From SIG77 sp045589595 (GTDB taxonomy: Bacteria > Verrucomicrobiota > Lentisphaeria > Victivallales > UBA1829): a DNA stretch of 64,000 nt. Of this stretch, positions 8,855 to 16,457 are shown one piece after another (position 1 is the first letter of the stretch; every line of letters starts with the position of its first letter). The notes beneath the pieces were generated by a model. That model was not told the origin of the DNA. It saw only the letters and a list, made by a program, of their open reading frames with translations, and did no database searches. The stretch is taken from assembly GCA_045589595.1 (NCBI GenBank), contig JAZNPK010000032.1, positions 186,001 to 250,000 on the forward strand, given 5' to 3'. The translations under genes and the position numbers were made by a program.

Positions 8855-9145
8855 TTATTTACCGGCGAGATACCGGGCTTTCTTTTCTTCCAGGATCAGC
8901 CCCACATAATCGGTATTGATGGGATCATAGCCCCGCGCTTTGATGTCGGCGAGAAAGTCCAGCCAATCCTGATGATTCCATGCGCCTTCATGTTTTTTGA
9001 CGAAGAGCATGGGCAGTTTTGAGCGGGAAAGTTTTTTGAGGTTTTCTTCCGGCGTCAGAACTGCTTTGGCTTTGACTGCTTTCAGGGGTCTGGTGGTCCT
9101 GGCGGTTTTTGCTGCTGTCGATTTTTTCTTTTTCTTTTCTGTCAT
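8855..9145 (-). CDS. small lysine-rich protein of unknown function
   Basis: 96 residues. The N-terminal ~35 residues are a disordered basic tail (EKKKKKSTAAKTARTTRPLK and more Lys/Ala/Thr), like the tails of bacterial histone-H1-type proteins. The C-terminal ~60 residues form an ordered-looking domain with conserved-looking aromatic and acidic positions: WNHQDWLDFL, GYDPINTDYVG and LILEEKKARY. I do not recognise a named family. Expression signals are among the best in the window: a TTGAAA/TATATT promoter with 17-bp spacing at 9191-9219, a full AAGGAGGT ribosome site 8 bases before the ATG, and its own terminator. A nucleic-acid-binding role is suggested by the tail only and is inference. Confidence 0.75.
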   Translation of the reverse strand: MTEKKKKKSTAAKTARTTRPLKAVKAKAVLTPEENLKKLSRSKLPMLFVKKHEGAWNHQDWLDFLADIKARGYDPINTDYVGLILEEKKARYLAGK

Positions 9146-9190
9146 GGCCTTACCTCCTTTTGCTTTCCGGGTTCCTGTTATACTGACTGT

Positions 9191-9219
9191 AATATAACAC
9201 CTTTTTCTTTCTTTTTCAA
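9191..9219 (-). promoter_or_regulatory. strong promoter of the small basic protein gene
   Basis: TTGAAA (9219-9214) and TATATT (9196-9191) on the minus strand with a 17-base spacer, followed by a 40-base leader carrying AAGGAGGT. Confidence 0.75.
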
Positions 9220-9257
9220 GTCTTTAAGCGATTTTTTTGTTTCGCTTTCACGCAGCA

Positions 9258-10433
9258 TCAGGCATTTTTCCGGATGCGGCGCATCTGATCGAGAGCCACG
9301 AACAGGCATCGCGGCAGGTGGAACATGGTTTTCCATTTTCCGCCCTTGAGCATGTGAGTGGGTTCACCTCTGCGGTTGAGATAGGCGAACCATTCGGGAT
9401 ATTCCGGATCTTTGAAATGCGCCCACGCCCACTGATCGATCTCTTTGAACTGGTCAAGATAATAAGTTTCGCCGGTCAGCCGGTAGGCGAAAAGTGTGGC
9501 GAGGATCGCTTCGTTGTGGGGCCACCACAGTTTCATATCCCACTGCAGTTCCAGATGGGGCTTGTTCAGAACATCCATAAAGTAATAGATGCCGCCGTAT
9601 TCTTTATCCTTGCCGAAAGAGAGAAGCGCCTTCACGATATCGGCGGCTTTCCGGATCATTGCCTGATCCCCGATCCGTTCCGCATAGTTCATCACGAACC
9701 ACATGGATTCCAGACCGTGACCGGGATTGATGAATCTGCCTTCGCAGGATGTCAGGTCGAATGTACCGTCCGGGTTCACATTTTCAAAAAGGACCTGATG
9801 TTCATCGCTCCAGAATTTTTCCAGAACGGTACCGACCGCTCTGCGGCAATCGGCTTCATATTCATCTGTGCCGAGACAATCCTTCATGACGCTGCAGAGA
9901 TTTGCGAGGATCATAAAGTGACCGTGCGACAACCGTTTTGCTTTAGCGGGCTGGGCTTTTTCCCATCTGCCTTTGGGGTTGTCCATACGGCGGATGTAGT
10001 TGTGCATGGCGCTGTCTGCTTCGGCTTTATACCGGGCGTCGCCGGTGGCTTTGTACAGAGCGGCGGCACCCATGGCGGCGAAACAATCGGAGAAAATATT
10101 GGAGGGTGCCATCGTCGGTTCCCCCTGACGGTTCAGCGCAAAATAATAAGTGCCGTCTGCGGATTTTCCGTGTTCCGTCAGAAAATCAAAACCCTGTTTC
10201 GCAATGTCCAGCCACTGTTCCTGACGGTAACTGCTGGCATAGAATGTGGCGAACATATACACGATACGCCATTGCATCCACATATATTTTTCGGTGTCGT
10301 AAACGGAGCCGTCTCGGTCCAGAGATGTGAAATAGCCGCCGAATTCCTTATCGACACAATGATCTTCCCAGAACGGAATGACGCTGTCGATCAGTTCTTT
10401 TTCATACCGTTCGATATAGGGGGTGAAATCCAT
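9258..10433 (-). CDS. AGE family epimerase/isomerase
   Basis: 391 residues from ATG 10433, which has GGAG 9 bases upstream; the longer frame to 10502 runs into the promoter. The family folds as an (alpha/alpha)6 barrel and interconverts sugars such as N-acylglucosamine/N-acylmannosamine, cellobiose or mannose/glucose. Signature stretches are FGGYFTSLDRDG near the start, KYMWMQWRIVYMFA, NPGHGLESMWFV, LQWDMKLWWPHNEAI and the late PTHMLKGGKWKTMFHLPR, which carry the conserved His and Arg residues of the active site. No signal peptide, so it acts in the cytoplasm. It is monocistronic and divergent from tyrA. The exact substrate is open; KLWWPHNEA resembles the cellobiose 2-epimerase and mannose isomerase branch as much as the GlcNAc branch. 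Confidence 0.9.
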   Translation of the reverse strand: MDFTPYIERYEKELIDSVIPFWEDHCVDKEFGGYFTSLDRDGSVYDTEKYMWMQWRIVYMFATFYASSYRQEQWLDIAKQGFDFLTEHGKSADGTYYFALNRQGEPTMAPSNIFSDCFAAMGAAALYKATGDARYKAEADSAMHNYIRRMDNPKGRWEKAQPAKAKRLSHGHFMILANLCSVMKDCLGTDEYEADCRRAVGTVLEKFWSDEHQVLFENVNPDGTFDLTSCEGRFINPGHGLESMWFVMNYAERIGDQAMIRKAADIVKALLSFGKDKEYGGIYYFMDVLNKPHLELQWDMKLWWPHNEAILATLFAYRLTGETYYLDQFKEIDQWAWAHFKDPEYPEWFAYLNRRGEPTHMLKGGKWKTMFHLPRCLFVALDQMRRIRKNA

Positions 10434-10473
10434 GATCCAATACTCCTGATTTTGATTTGATGTGTTTTCCCTC

Positions 10474-10502
10474 AATATAGCCCCGAAGATATGATTTTTC
10501 AA
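10474..10502 (-). promoter_or_regulatory. promoter of the AGE epimerase gene
   Basis: Minus-strand TTGAAA (10502-10497) and TATATT (10479-10474), 17-base spacer, about 40 bases before the chosen start. Confidence 0.75.
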
Positions 10503-10543
10503 TTCAGCCGCAGGAAAAAGAAACGATAAAACATGCTCTTCAG

Positions 10544-10572
10544 TTGTAAAACAGACAATGCCGGTGTATATT
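10544..10572 (+). promoter_or_regulatory. promoter of tyrA
   Basis: TTGTAA (10544-10549) and TATATT (10567-10572) with 17-base spacing, back-to-back with the AGE promoter; about 42 bases separate the two -35 boxes. Confidence 0.7.
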
Positions 10573-10606
10573 CAGGGTCATTCCGTTTAACAGAAAGGTT
10601 TCGAAA

Positions 10607-11482
10607 ATGACATTTCAGAATGTGGCGATCGTCGGTTTCGGTCTTTTGGGTGCATCACTCGGTATGGCGATGCGGGGCGGACCGTACCGCCGTCTCTGCT
10701 GGGCGCGGCGCAGTGAAGTCCGCCGCTGGGCTCTGGAACACGATGCCGCCGATGAAACAGCAGACGATCTTCACGACATTCTGGCAAAAGCCGATCTGAC
10801 GGTATTTGCGCTGCCCATTCCCCAGATCATTTCCTTTATGCACGATCACGCTCCGTACTGGCGGAAGGGATCGGTTGTGACCGATATGGGCAGTGTGAAA
10901 GGCGCGATCATGGATGCGGCGGAAAAATCACTGATCCCCGCCGGAGTACAGTTTATCGGCAGTCACCCCATGGCGGGTACGGAGAAATCAGGCTGTGAAA
11001 ATGCGTTTCCGACCCTGTATAAAAATGCGGATGTCTTTGTCTGTCCGGGCAGCAATGCCACGGATGAGGCGATTGCGGCGGTGCAGGATTTCTGGCGCAG
11101 TATCAATACGAAACCTGTCAGCATCAGTGCCGTTGCTCACGATTCTCTTGTGGCGCATACAAGCCATGTGCTGCATGTGGTGGCATCCGGACTCGCGCTT
11201 GCGATCCTGAACGGGCGGGACGAACAGGAAAAAGCCTTCCGTTTTGCCGGTTGCGCCACGGGATTCCGGGATACTTCCCGTATCGCCTCCAGCAATCCTG
11301 CCATGTGGCGGGAGATCATTGAATACAACACGCCCGCCGTACTGGAAGCCATGGAACATTTTGAACAGGAACTTGCCGCATACCGTCAGTTGATCGCCGA
11401 TGGCAGATACGAAGAATTCGAGCAGCAGTTCGCCGATGGCAAGACACTGCGCGATTCATGGCTGAAATACAAAGGATACTGA
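10607..11482 (+). CDS. tyrA: prephenate dehydrogenase
   Basis: 291 residues. Oxidative decarboxylation of prephenate (or arogenate) with NAD(P) in tyrosine synthesis, cytoplasmic. The Rossmann motif GFGLLGASLGMAMRG opens the protein (residues 9-23), ALPIPQII and TDMGSVKG follow, and the catalytic-domain signatures FIGSHPMAGTEKSG (about 113-126) and HTSHVLHVVASGLA (about 186-199) are complete, as is the FRDTSRIASSNPAMWREI helix. Ribosome site AAAGG lies 9 bases upstream. There is no ACT domain or chorismate mutase fusion, so it is the short monofunctional form. A small Rossmann-only protein starts 3 bases after its stop. Confidence 0.93.
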   Translation: MTFQNVAIVGFGLLGASLGMAMRGGPYRRLCWARRSEVRRWALEHDAADETADDLHDILAKADLTVFALPIPQIISFMHDHAPYWRKGSVVTDMGSVKGAIMDAAEKSLIPAGVQFIGSHPMAGTEKSGCENAFPTLYKNADVFVCPGSNATDEAIAAVQDFWRSINTKPVSISAVAHDSLVAHTSHVLHVVASGLALAILNGRDEQEKAFRFAGCATGFRDTSRIASSNPAMWREIIEYNTPAVLEAMEHFEQELAAYRQLIADGRYEEFEQQFADGKTLRDSWLKYKGY

Positions 11483-11485
11483 CTC

Positions 11486-11926
11486 TTGAACAACGCTGCC
11501 ACAGATTGTCTGTTTCAAAATCTGCCCGCAGGTTCCGTCATCGGTCTGGTCGGTGCAGGTGCTTTCGGTTCACAGCTGCGCCGTCTGGCGGCGGAACGGG
11601 GATTCCGGGTCCTGATCTGCGATCCGCCGAAAAGTCTGGAAATGGCGGAAGAAGTCAACGACGCACTCCATATCGAATGGGGAAACGGGATGGGCGGATG
11701 CGATTTTTCCGGTTTGGAGACCGATACTTTTCTGCCGCCGGATGCCCTGTTCCGGTCCGCCGACCGCGTGGCGATCCAGGTCCCGCTGAACGATACCACC
11801 AGAGGAATGATCCACGCCGGACTGGTCCGGTTGTGCCGGGGCACCGTGATCTGTTTTTCCGATCCCGCTGTGCTGTCCGATGATGTGCGGATCAGCCGAT
11901 CCGTTTACATTCCGCCGGAGCAGTGA
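11486..11926 (+). CDS. stand-alone NAD-binding domain, PdxB/2-hydroxyacid dehydrogenase-like
   Basis: 146 residues made almost wholly of a Rossmann fold: VIGLVGAGAFGSQLRRLAAERGFRVLICDPP (residues 18-48) gives GxGxxG and the ribose-binding Asp. FRSADRVAIQVPLNDTTRGMIHAG matches the strand-helix after the insertion in D-2-hydroxyacid dehydrogenases, best recalled from erythronate-4-phosphate dehydrogenase (PdxB). The substrate-binding and catalytic half (Arg, Glu, His) is missing, so it is unlikely to be an active dehydrogenase on its own. It follows tyrA by 3 bases, so it is co-expressed. The 3' end overlaps the convergent rhamnosidase gene by 35 bases. It may be a decayed gene or a regulatory or partner subunit of TyrA. 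Confidence 0.65.
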   Translation: MNNAATDCLFQNLPAGSVIGLVGAGAFGSQLRRLAAERGFRVLICDPPKSLEMAEEVNDALHIEWGNGMGGCDFSGLETDTFLPPDALFRSADRVAIQVPLNDTTRGMIHAGLVRLCRGTVICFSDPAVLSDDVRISRSVYIPPEQ

Positions 11927-13862
11927 CTTTGATCACTTCCCCGTTTTCGATCTCCGCTTCGATCAGACCGTAAGGAGTCGGCACCGTAACCGCGCAGGAA
12001 ACACCCGCCATGGGCTGAAGTTTGAATTCCTTCCAGCCGTCCGATACCGGTTCCAGACCGGCAATGACCTGCGGGAGCAGGAAGAGCGGTCCTGCACCCC
12101 ACGCGTGACACAGACTTTTCCCGAAGGGACGGTTGTAAAACACATAATGCTGCAGACCCGTTTCGCGGGGATCATATCCTTCCCAGAAGGAGGTCGCGCC
12201 CAGATTCATCATGCCGCCCCAGATCTCACGGATCAGGGCGATCCCGTTTGCCGCTCTGCCGCCCATGACCATCGCAAGTGATTCAAATACAGACATATAG
12301 GGCGTTCCGACAAGGGGCAGATCCTTTCCGGAAAGCGCCTGTGCGATCGCTGCCGCTTCTGCGCCGTCCACCAGACCTGTCACCACCGCCAGCAAGTTGG
12401 CGTGACGGGAGAAGGCTTCTTTTGCGGGCGTTTCCGCAAACAGACCTTTTTCCGCATCGAAAGACAGACGCCGGATGCTTGCCGCCAGTCGATCCGCCAA
12501 TGCCAGAAGCTGTTGTTTCCTGGGTTCGTCCTTCATCCGTTCCGCCAGAGCGGCGGCAGCACGCAGACTGCGGAAGAAGAGGATCTGGACCGCGGTGACT
12601 TTTTCCCCGGGGACCCAGTCGATGAAGAACCATTCATTTTCATTGGCAGTAAGGAACCCGTTTTCATCCGATTTGGCAAGAAGAATATCCAGCGTTTCGT
12701 TGATCCGGGGATATTCCTGCGCCAGAAATGCGGGATCTTCATAGTACAACTGATACAGTTCGTGATTGATGATCCACCACATGGTGTAGTCCGCAATATT
12801 ATTCACATGTCCGCCCTGAATCCCGTTGGCGCAGAGGACCGCAAGAGAATCCCGCACCAGAGCGGCGTCGCCGAACGAATAGGCGTTGCCCATAAGGGAG
12901 ACCGCCAGATCCCCCGCCCACGGCAGACGGTCACGCTTGATGCCGTCCAGCAGGAAGTTGTGCATACAGAGGTGGAGGGTATAAGCACTGATCATCCAGA
13001 TCCGCGTCATATCATCCTCGCCGTTCCATGCGAATGCACCTTTGTATTCTACGGGATGGAACAGCGCCCGGAGCGAGATGCGCGGCGCTGTGGCATTTTT
13101 CAGCCGGATGTAGCGGAGCGCAAGGGGAACTTTACTTGTCCAGAGATTTTCTCCGGTTTTCACCAGTTCGCGGGTCTGTTCATCTTCTTCGGAGATCTCA
13201 TTTTCCACTTCCGGAATACTTTCCCCGATAAACAGTTCCGGTTCCGTGCTGCTTTCGATATCCACATACGCCAGAAGTTCCACGCCCGCATCCCAGATAT
13301 TTTCAGTGACCGGCACCACATTCAGGGAGATCTGGGGCCGTTCCGCCAGATGGGGCGGGATCCCGTTGCTGTTCTGGGGACGGCGCACCGGTTCCGTGCC
13401 GTTATATTGCCAGCCGTCCACCACGTTCAGCGGCAGCAGGGCGGGAATGGTCTGTTCCGGATCGTCCACATGAAGATGGATCACCAGTTTTCCGGGTTCC
13501 GGCAGGGAAAGAATATGTTTTTTTGCCGGATCATCTGCGCCGTCGGCATAGATCTCTTTTCCGTTCAGTGTGGCTCTGACGCTGCCGGACGCGCGGAACT
13601 CAATGGTCCCGGCAACATCCGAAGACAGGGAAAATGCGGCATCTCCCTGCGGCTGAAGAAGATTTTTGGTATAACCGACTTTCAGTTTCGCCTCATTTTT
13701 TTCCCGGATCATTTTTTTCAGCAGAAAAGCTTCACATTCGTAATGTCCGTAGTGCCAGTACGGCGCGTCCGGCAGAACGGGATCTTCAGGATTTTTGCCG
13801 TGTATGGAATAAACCGGATCAAGAATAAACTGTTTGGAATCGTAATGGGCTTTCGTGATCAT
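11892..13862 (-). CDS. alpha-L-rhamnosidase-like glycosidase (GH78 type)
   Basis: 656 residues from ATG 13862 (AGAGAGGA upstream); the longer frame to 14006 overlaps the promoter and the previous gene. N-terminal beta-sandwich domains (about 1-300) precede an (alpha/alpha)6 catalytic barrel beginning near YKGAFAWNGEDDMTRIW. GH78 signatures are DGIKRDRLPWAGD, which carries the acidic catalytic cluster, and ATSFWEGYDP with the general-base Glu. The C-terminal beta domain ends with GVSCAVTVPTPYGLIEAEIE. No signal peptide, so imported rhamnosides would be cut in the cytoplasm. It is monocistronic. Rhamnose specificity is inferred from fold and motifs only; related six-hairpin enzymes have other specificities. 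Confidence 0.82.
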   Translation of the reverse strand: MITKAHYDSKQFILDPVYSIHGKNPEDPVLPDAPYWHYGHYECEAFLLKKMIREKNEAKLKVGYTKNLLQPQGDAAFSLSSDVAGTIEFRASGSVRATLNGKEIYADGADDPAKKHILSLPEPGKLVIHLHVDDPEQTIPALLPLNVVDGWQYNGTEPVRRPQNSNGIPPHLAERPQISLNVVPVTENIWDAGVELLAYVDIESSTEPELFIGESIPEVENEISEEDEQTRELVKTGENLWTSKVPLALRYIRLKNATAPRISLRALFHPVEYKGAFAWNGEDDMTRIWMISAYTLHLCMHNFLLDGIKRDRLPWAGDLAVSLMGNAYSFGDAALVRDSLAVLCANGIQGGHVNNIADYTMWWIINHELYQLYYEDPAFLAQEYPRINETLDILLAKSDENGFLTANENEWFFIDWVPGEKVTAVQILFFRSLRAAAALAERMKDEPRKQQLLALADRLAASIRRLSFDAEKGLFAETPAKEAFSRHANLLAVVTGLVDGAEAAAIAQALSGKDLPLVGTPYMSVFESLAMVMGGRAANGIALIREIWGGMMNLGATSFWEGYDPRETGLQHYVFYNRPFGKSLCHAWGAGPLFLLPQVIAGLEPVSDGWKEFKLQPMAGVSCAVTVPTPYGLIEAEIENGEVIKVTAPAECKRIG

Positions 13863-13914
13863 AAATGCCGCCGTCCTCTCTGCGTCTGTGATGGTTCTTT
13901 CTGAATACGATGTA

Positions 13915-13942
13915 ACAATAACTGTATTTTGTTGCTTTTCAA
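13915..13942 (-). promoter_or_regulatory. putative promoter of the rhamnosidase gene
   Basis: Minus-strand TTGAAA (13942-13937) and TATTGT (13920-13915) with 16-base spacing, about 50 bases before the start codon. The -10 is a weaker match. Confidence 0.45.
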
Positions 13943-13978
13943 GCAGAAAATGCAGAGAAACTGCTTTTTTTTCAGCCG

Positions 13979-15784
13979 TCAGCGGGTCAGTGTCAGGCGG
14001 ATACACGCCTCCTGACCGGGATCTTTGCCGTTGACTGCTGTCCTGCCGTAGTGCCGGGTCGTATCCATCAGCAGAACAAGCTGATCGCCCGGCACATGCA
14101 GCTGGAAAACACCGCCGAAGGGGGGCGTCACGGGTCCGGCTTTGATGTCGTAAAGGGGCAATCCCTGCCGCACCGGCGTATCTGCTTTGACGGTGAATGT
14201 TGTGCCGTTGACCGTGATCACCAGTTCCGCCGGTACGGATGTATCTTTCCGTGTGTCAAGCATGGTCAGTGTCAGATACGCCTGTTCGTACTGATTGAGT
14301 TTGTCCGGCGGCGAAAAACGCTTGGTGATCTGCGTGCCCGTCACAAAATCCCGGTTCTCAAAAAACAGCGGTCCGTGATCCAGTATCTGCAGTTCATTTT
14401 CCGATTTTTCAAACTGAACACCGTCCGGCCGGACAAGGTTCATCATGCCCGGTTCCACCGTCTTCTGATAAAAATCATAAGCAAGAAAAACAATGGCAAA
14501 GCCCGCTGCGATCCCGGCAAGTTGGATCGGTTTTTTCCATCCGCCGTACCGGAGCGCGGCGATCATTCCACCCGCCGGAACACACAACACCCCGAGCAGC
14601 GGGACCCGGAACCGGGCAAGCAGATAAAATGCCGCCGTGGCAAGTGCATACAGCAGAATGAAAAGCAGCGTCACGATCCGCAGTTTTTTGCCGCGTATTC
14701 CCGCAAAACAGGCGGCGATCGTCAGCATCAGCAGCAGGGCGGTCGGAATAAAGGCAATGCTCAAACAGTGGCTCATACTGCCATTCTGTTCCAAACTGAT
14801 GTTGTTGGGGATCTCACGGGAATCCCAGAACAGAAGGAACTTCCGCAGCTGGAATTCCAGAAATGCAGCCGGCTCCCGCATCGCCCAATCCAGGATCCGT
14901 TCCACCACCGGCGTATCGCCCGACATCCAGACCTGACAGGTCTCCGGATAGGGACGCGGCAGGGATCCCGGCGGCGCTTCCGGATTGTTTCCCAATGCAA
15001 GGACCGCGCTCCCCGCAGTGCTCGGTCCGGATAATGTATTCGTCTCCAATGAGTTATGGATCACAAACGGCAGCTGGACAAGTATCGCCGCCGCGATCGC
15101 GAGCCCCGTATTGCGGAGAAAGATCCGGTATTGCTGTCTGCCGCGCCACGCCGCATAACAGATCACCGGCAGAAAACACCATGCACTCCCTCTGGATAGA
15201 ATGGCAAAACCGAGGACCAGCCCCGCGCCGCACCAGAGCAGCCAGTGTCCGCCGCTGTTTTCTTTTCTGCCGCGTACCAGCAGATAGAGCAGCAGCGTGA
15301 ACCAGAACGCCTGCTGGATCTCGATCAGGGCATACGGTACATAAAAAACCAGCATGGTGGATGCGGCGGCGAGAAATGCTGCAGCAAGTCCGGCAAACCG
15401 CCCCCGGATCATGGCGGCAGTCAGTCCGGCAAAAAAGATGATGCCCGCCCCGCAGAGTGCCTGGGATACGGAAATGGCAAATACCGCAGGCCGGAAAAGG
15501 AATTTCACCACCGGCAGAAAAACGGAATAGTAGAACGGCTGATAATAAAACACCCCGGAAAATGTTCCGTTTGCAATGGCATCGGAGAGCGCCAGATATG
15601 TCGCCATATCCGTTTCCGTTCCGGGCGCAGAGACCGCCGGATCGTTCATGGCAAGTTCACGGGCAACGATCAGACGCAGAACAAAACCGGCGAGAACGAT
15701 AAAACCGAGGCACCACAAAAAACGGGTGGTACCCCGGCTCCGTTTTGAAGGCTGCTTTTTCGATCGGGAAAAGAACCGCATCAT
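13979..15784 (-). CDS. GT-C membrane glycosyltransferase (PMT/ArnT-like)
   Basis: 601 residues with a PMT_2-like layout: a basic N-terminus, a first membrane helix (FLWCLGFIVLAGFVLRLIVA), then a first extracytoplasmic loop with the acidic pair of TETDMATYLALSDAI where GT-C enzymes keep their catalytic Asp/Glu. About ten further helices run to residue ~430, ending in a periplasmic beta-rich tail of ~170 residues. Such enzymes use polyprenyl-phosphate sugars to glycosylate lipids, proteins or glycans on the outer face of the inner membrane. It follows frr directly (stop and start share base 15784). The tail contains VELVITVNGTTFTVKAD-like strands resembling a carbohydrate-binding sandwich; I cannot name the acceptor. 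Confidence 0.78.
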   Translation of the reverse strand: MMRFFSRSKKQPSKRSRGTTRFLWCLGFIVLAGFVLRLIVARELAMNDPAVSAPGTETDMATYLALSDAIANGTFSGVFYYQPFYYSVFLPVVKFLFRPAVFAISVSQALCGAGIIFFAGLTAAMIRGRFAGLAAAFLAAASTMLVFYVPYALIEIQQAFWFTLLLYLLVRGRKENSGGHWLLWCGAGLVLGFAILSRGSAWCFLPVICYAAWRGRQQYRIFLRNTGLAIAAAILVQLPFVIHNSLETNTLSGPSTAGSAVLALGNNPEAPPGSLPRPYPETCQVWMSGDTPVVERILDWAMREPAAFLEFQLRKFLLFWDSREIPNNISLEQNGSMSHCLSIAFIPTALLLMLTIAACFAGIRGKKLRIVTLLFILLYALATAAFYLLARFRVPLLGVLCVPAGGMIAALRYGGWKKPIQLAGIAAGFAIVFLAYDFYQKTVEPGMMNLVRPDGVQFEKSENELQILDHGPLFFENRDFVTGTQITKRFSPPDKLNQYEQAYLTLTMLDTRKDTSVPAELVITVNGTTFTVKADTPVRQGLPLYDIKAGPVTPPFGGVFQLHVPGDQLVLLMDTTRHYGRTAVNGKDPGQEACIRLTLTR

Positions 15785-16344
15785 CAGATGCTCATCAGAT
15801 CCTTTTCTTTATCGGCGGCAGCGACATCCAGCTGTTTGATATAGGTATCGGTCAGTTCCTGAATATCTTCCAGCATGGACTTGCGTTCGTCTTCGGTGAT
15901 CTCCGAATCTTTTTCCGCTTTCTTTACAGCTTCGTTGCCGTCGCGGCGGGCGTTGCGGACTGCCACTTTGGCTTCTTCGCAGCGGGCTTTCACCTGCTTG
16001 GCAAGCTGCATACGGCGTTCTTCCGTGAGGGGCGGAATGGGCAGACGGATGATTTTTCCGTCATTGACGGGAGAGATCCCCAGCTGGGAATTGATGATCG
16101 CCTTTTCGATGGCGGAAAGGGCGGATTTGTCCCACGGCTGGATCGCAACCGTGCGGGGATCCGGCGTGGAGAGACCGGCAATATCTTTCAGGCGCGACAT
16201 GGTGCCGTAGTATTCCACCTGCAGGTTTTCCACCAGAGTGGTGGAGGCTTTACCGGTACGGATCGCCATGAAATCGTGTTTCATCGCTTCTTCCGCGTTC
16301 ATCATTTTTTCTTCCAGAATGTCCATCAAATCGCTGACGCTCAT
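15784..16344 (-). CDS. frr: ribosome recycling factor
   Basis: 186 residues, the standard length for RRF, which splits post-termination ribosomes together with EF-G. The three-helix bundle and beta-sandwich signatures are present: FMAIRTGKASTTLVENLQVEYYG (helix 1 to strand), DPRTVAIQPWDKSALSAIEKAI, INDGK-like VNDGKIIRLPIPPLTEERR, the conserved ARCEEAKVAVRNARRDGN segment and the C-terminal DSEITEDERKSMLEDIQELTDTYI helix. GAGGA sits 9 bases upstream of the ATG. A clear promoter lies at 16402-16429. The membrane glycosyltransferase gene begins on its stop codon, an uncommon operon partner; frr usually follows tsf and pyrH. Confidence 0.97.
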   Translation of the reverse strand: MSVSDLMDILEEKMMNAEEAMKHDFMAIRTGKASTTLVENLQVEYYGTMSRLKDIAGLSTPDPRTVAIQPWDKSALSAIEKAIINSQLGISPVNDGKIIRLPIPPLTEERRMQLAKQVKARCEEAKVAVRNARRDGNEAVKKAEKDSEITEDERKSMLEDIQELTDTYIKQLDVAAADKEKDLMSI

Positions 16345-16401
16345 CTTCAGTATTCCTCTCGTATCTTGGGCGTTGATATTTCTTTTCTCGTTTTATATAG
16401 A

Positions 16402-16429
16402 ACTATAACCGCTTTTTCTGCTTTATCAA
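16402..16429 (-). promoter_or_regulatory. promoter of frr
   Basis: Minus-strand TTGATA (16429-16424) and TATAGT (16407-16402), 16-base spacer. Confidence 0.65.
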
Positions 16430-16457
16430 AGAAAAATTACGAAAAAATCACGGTTTT

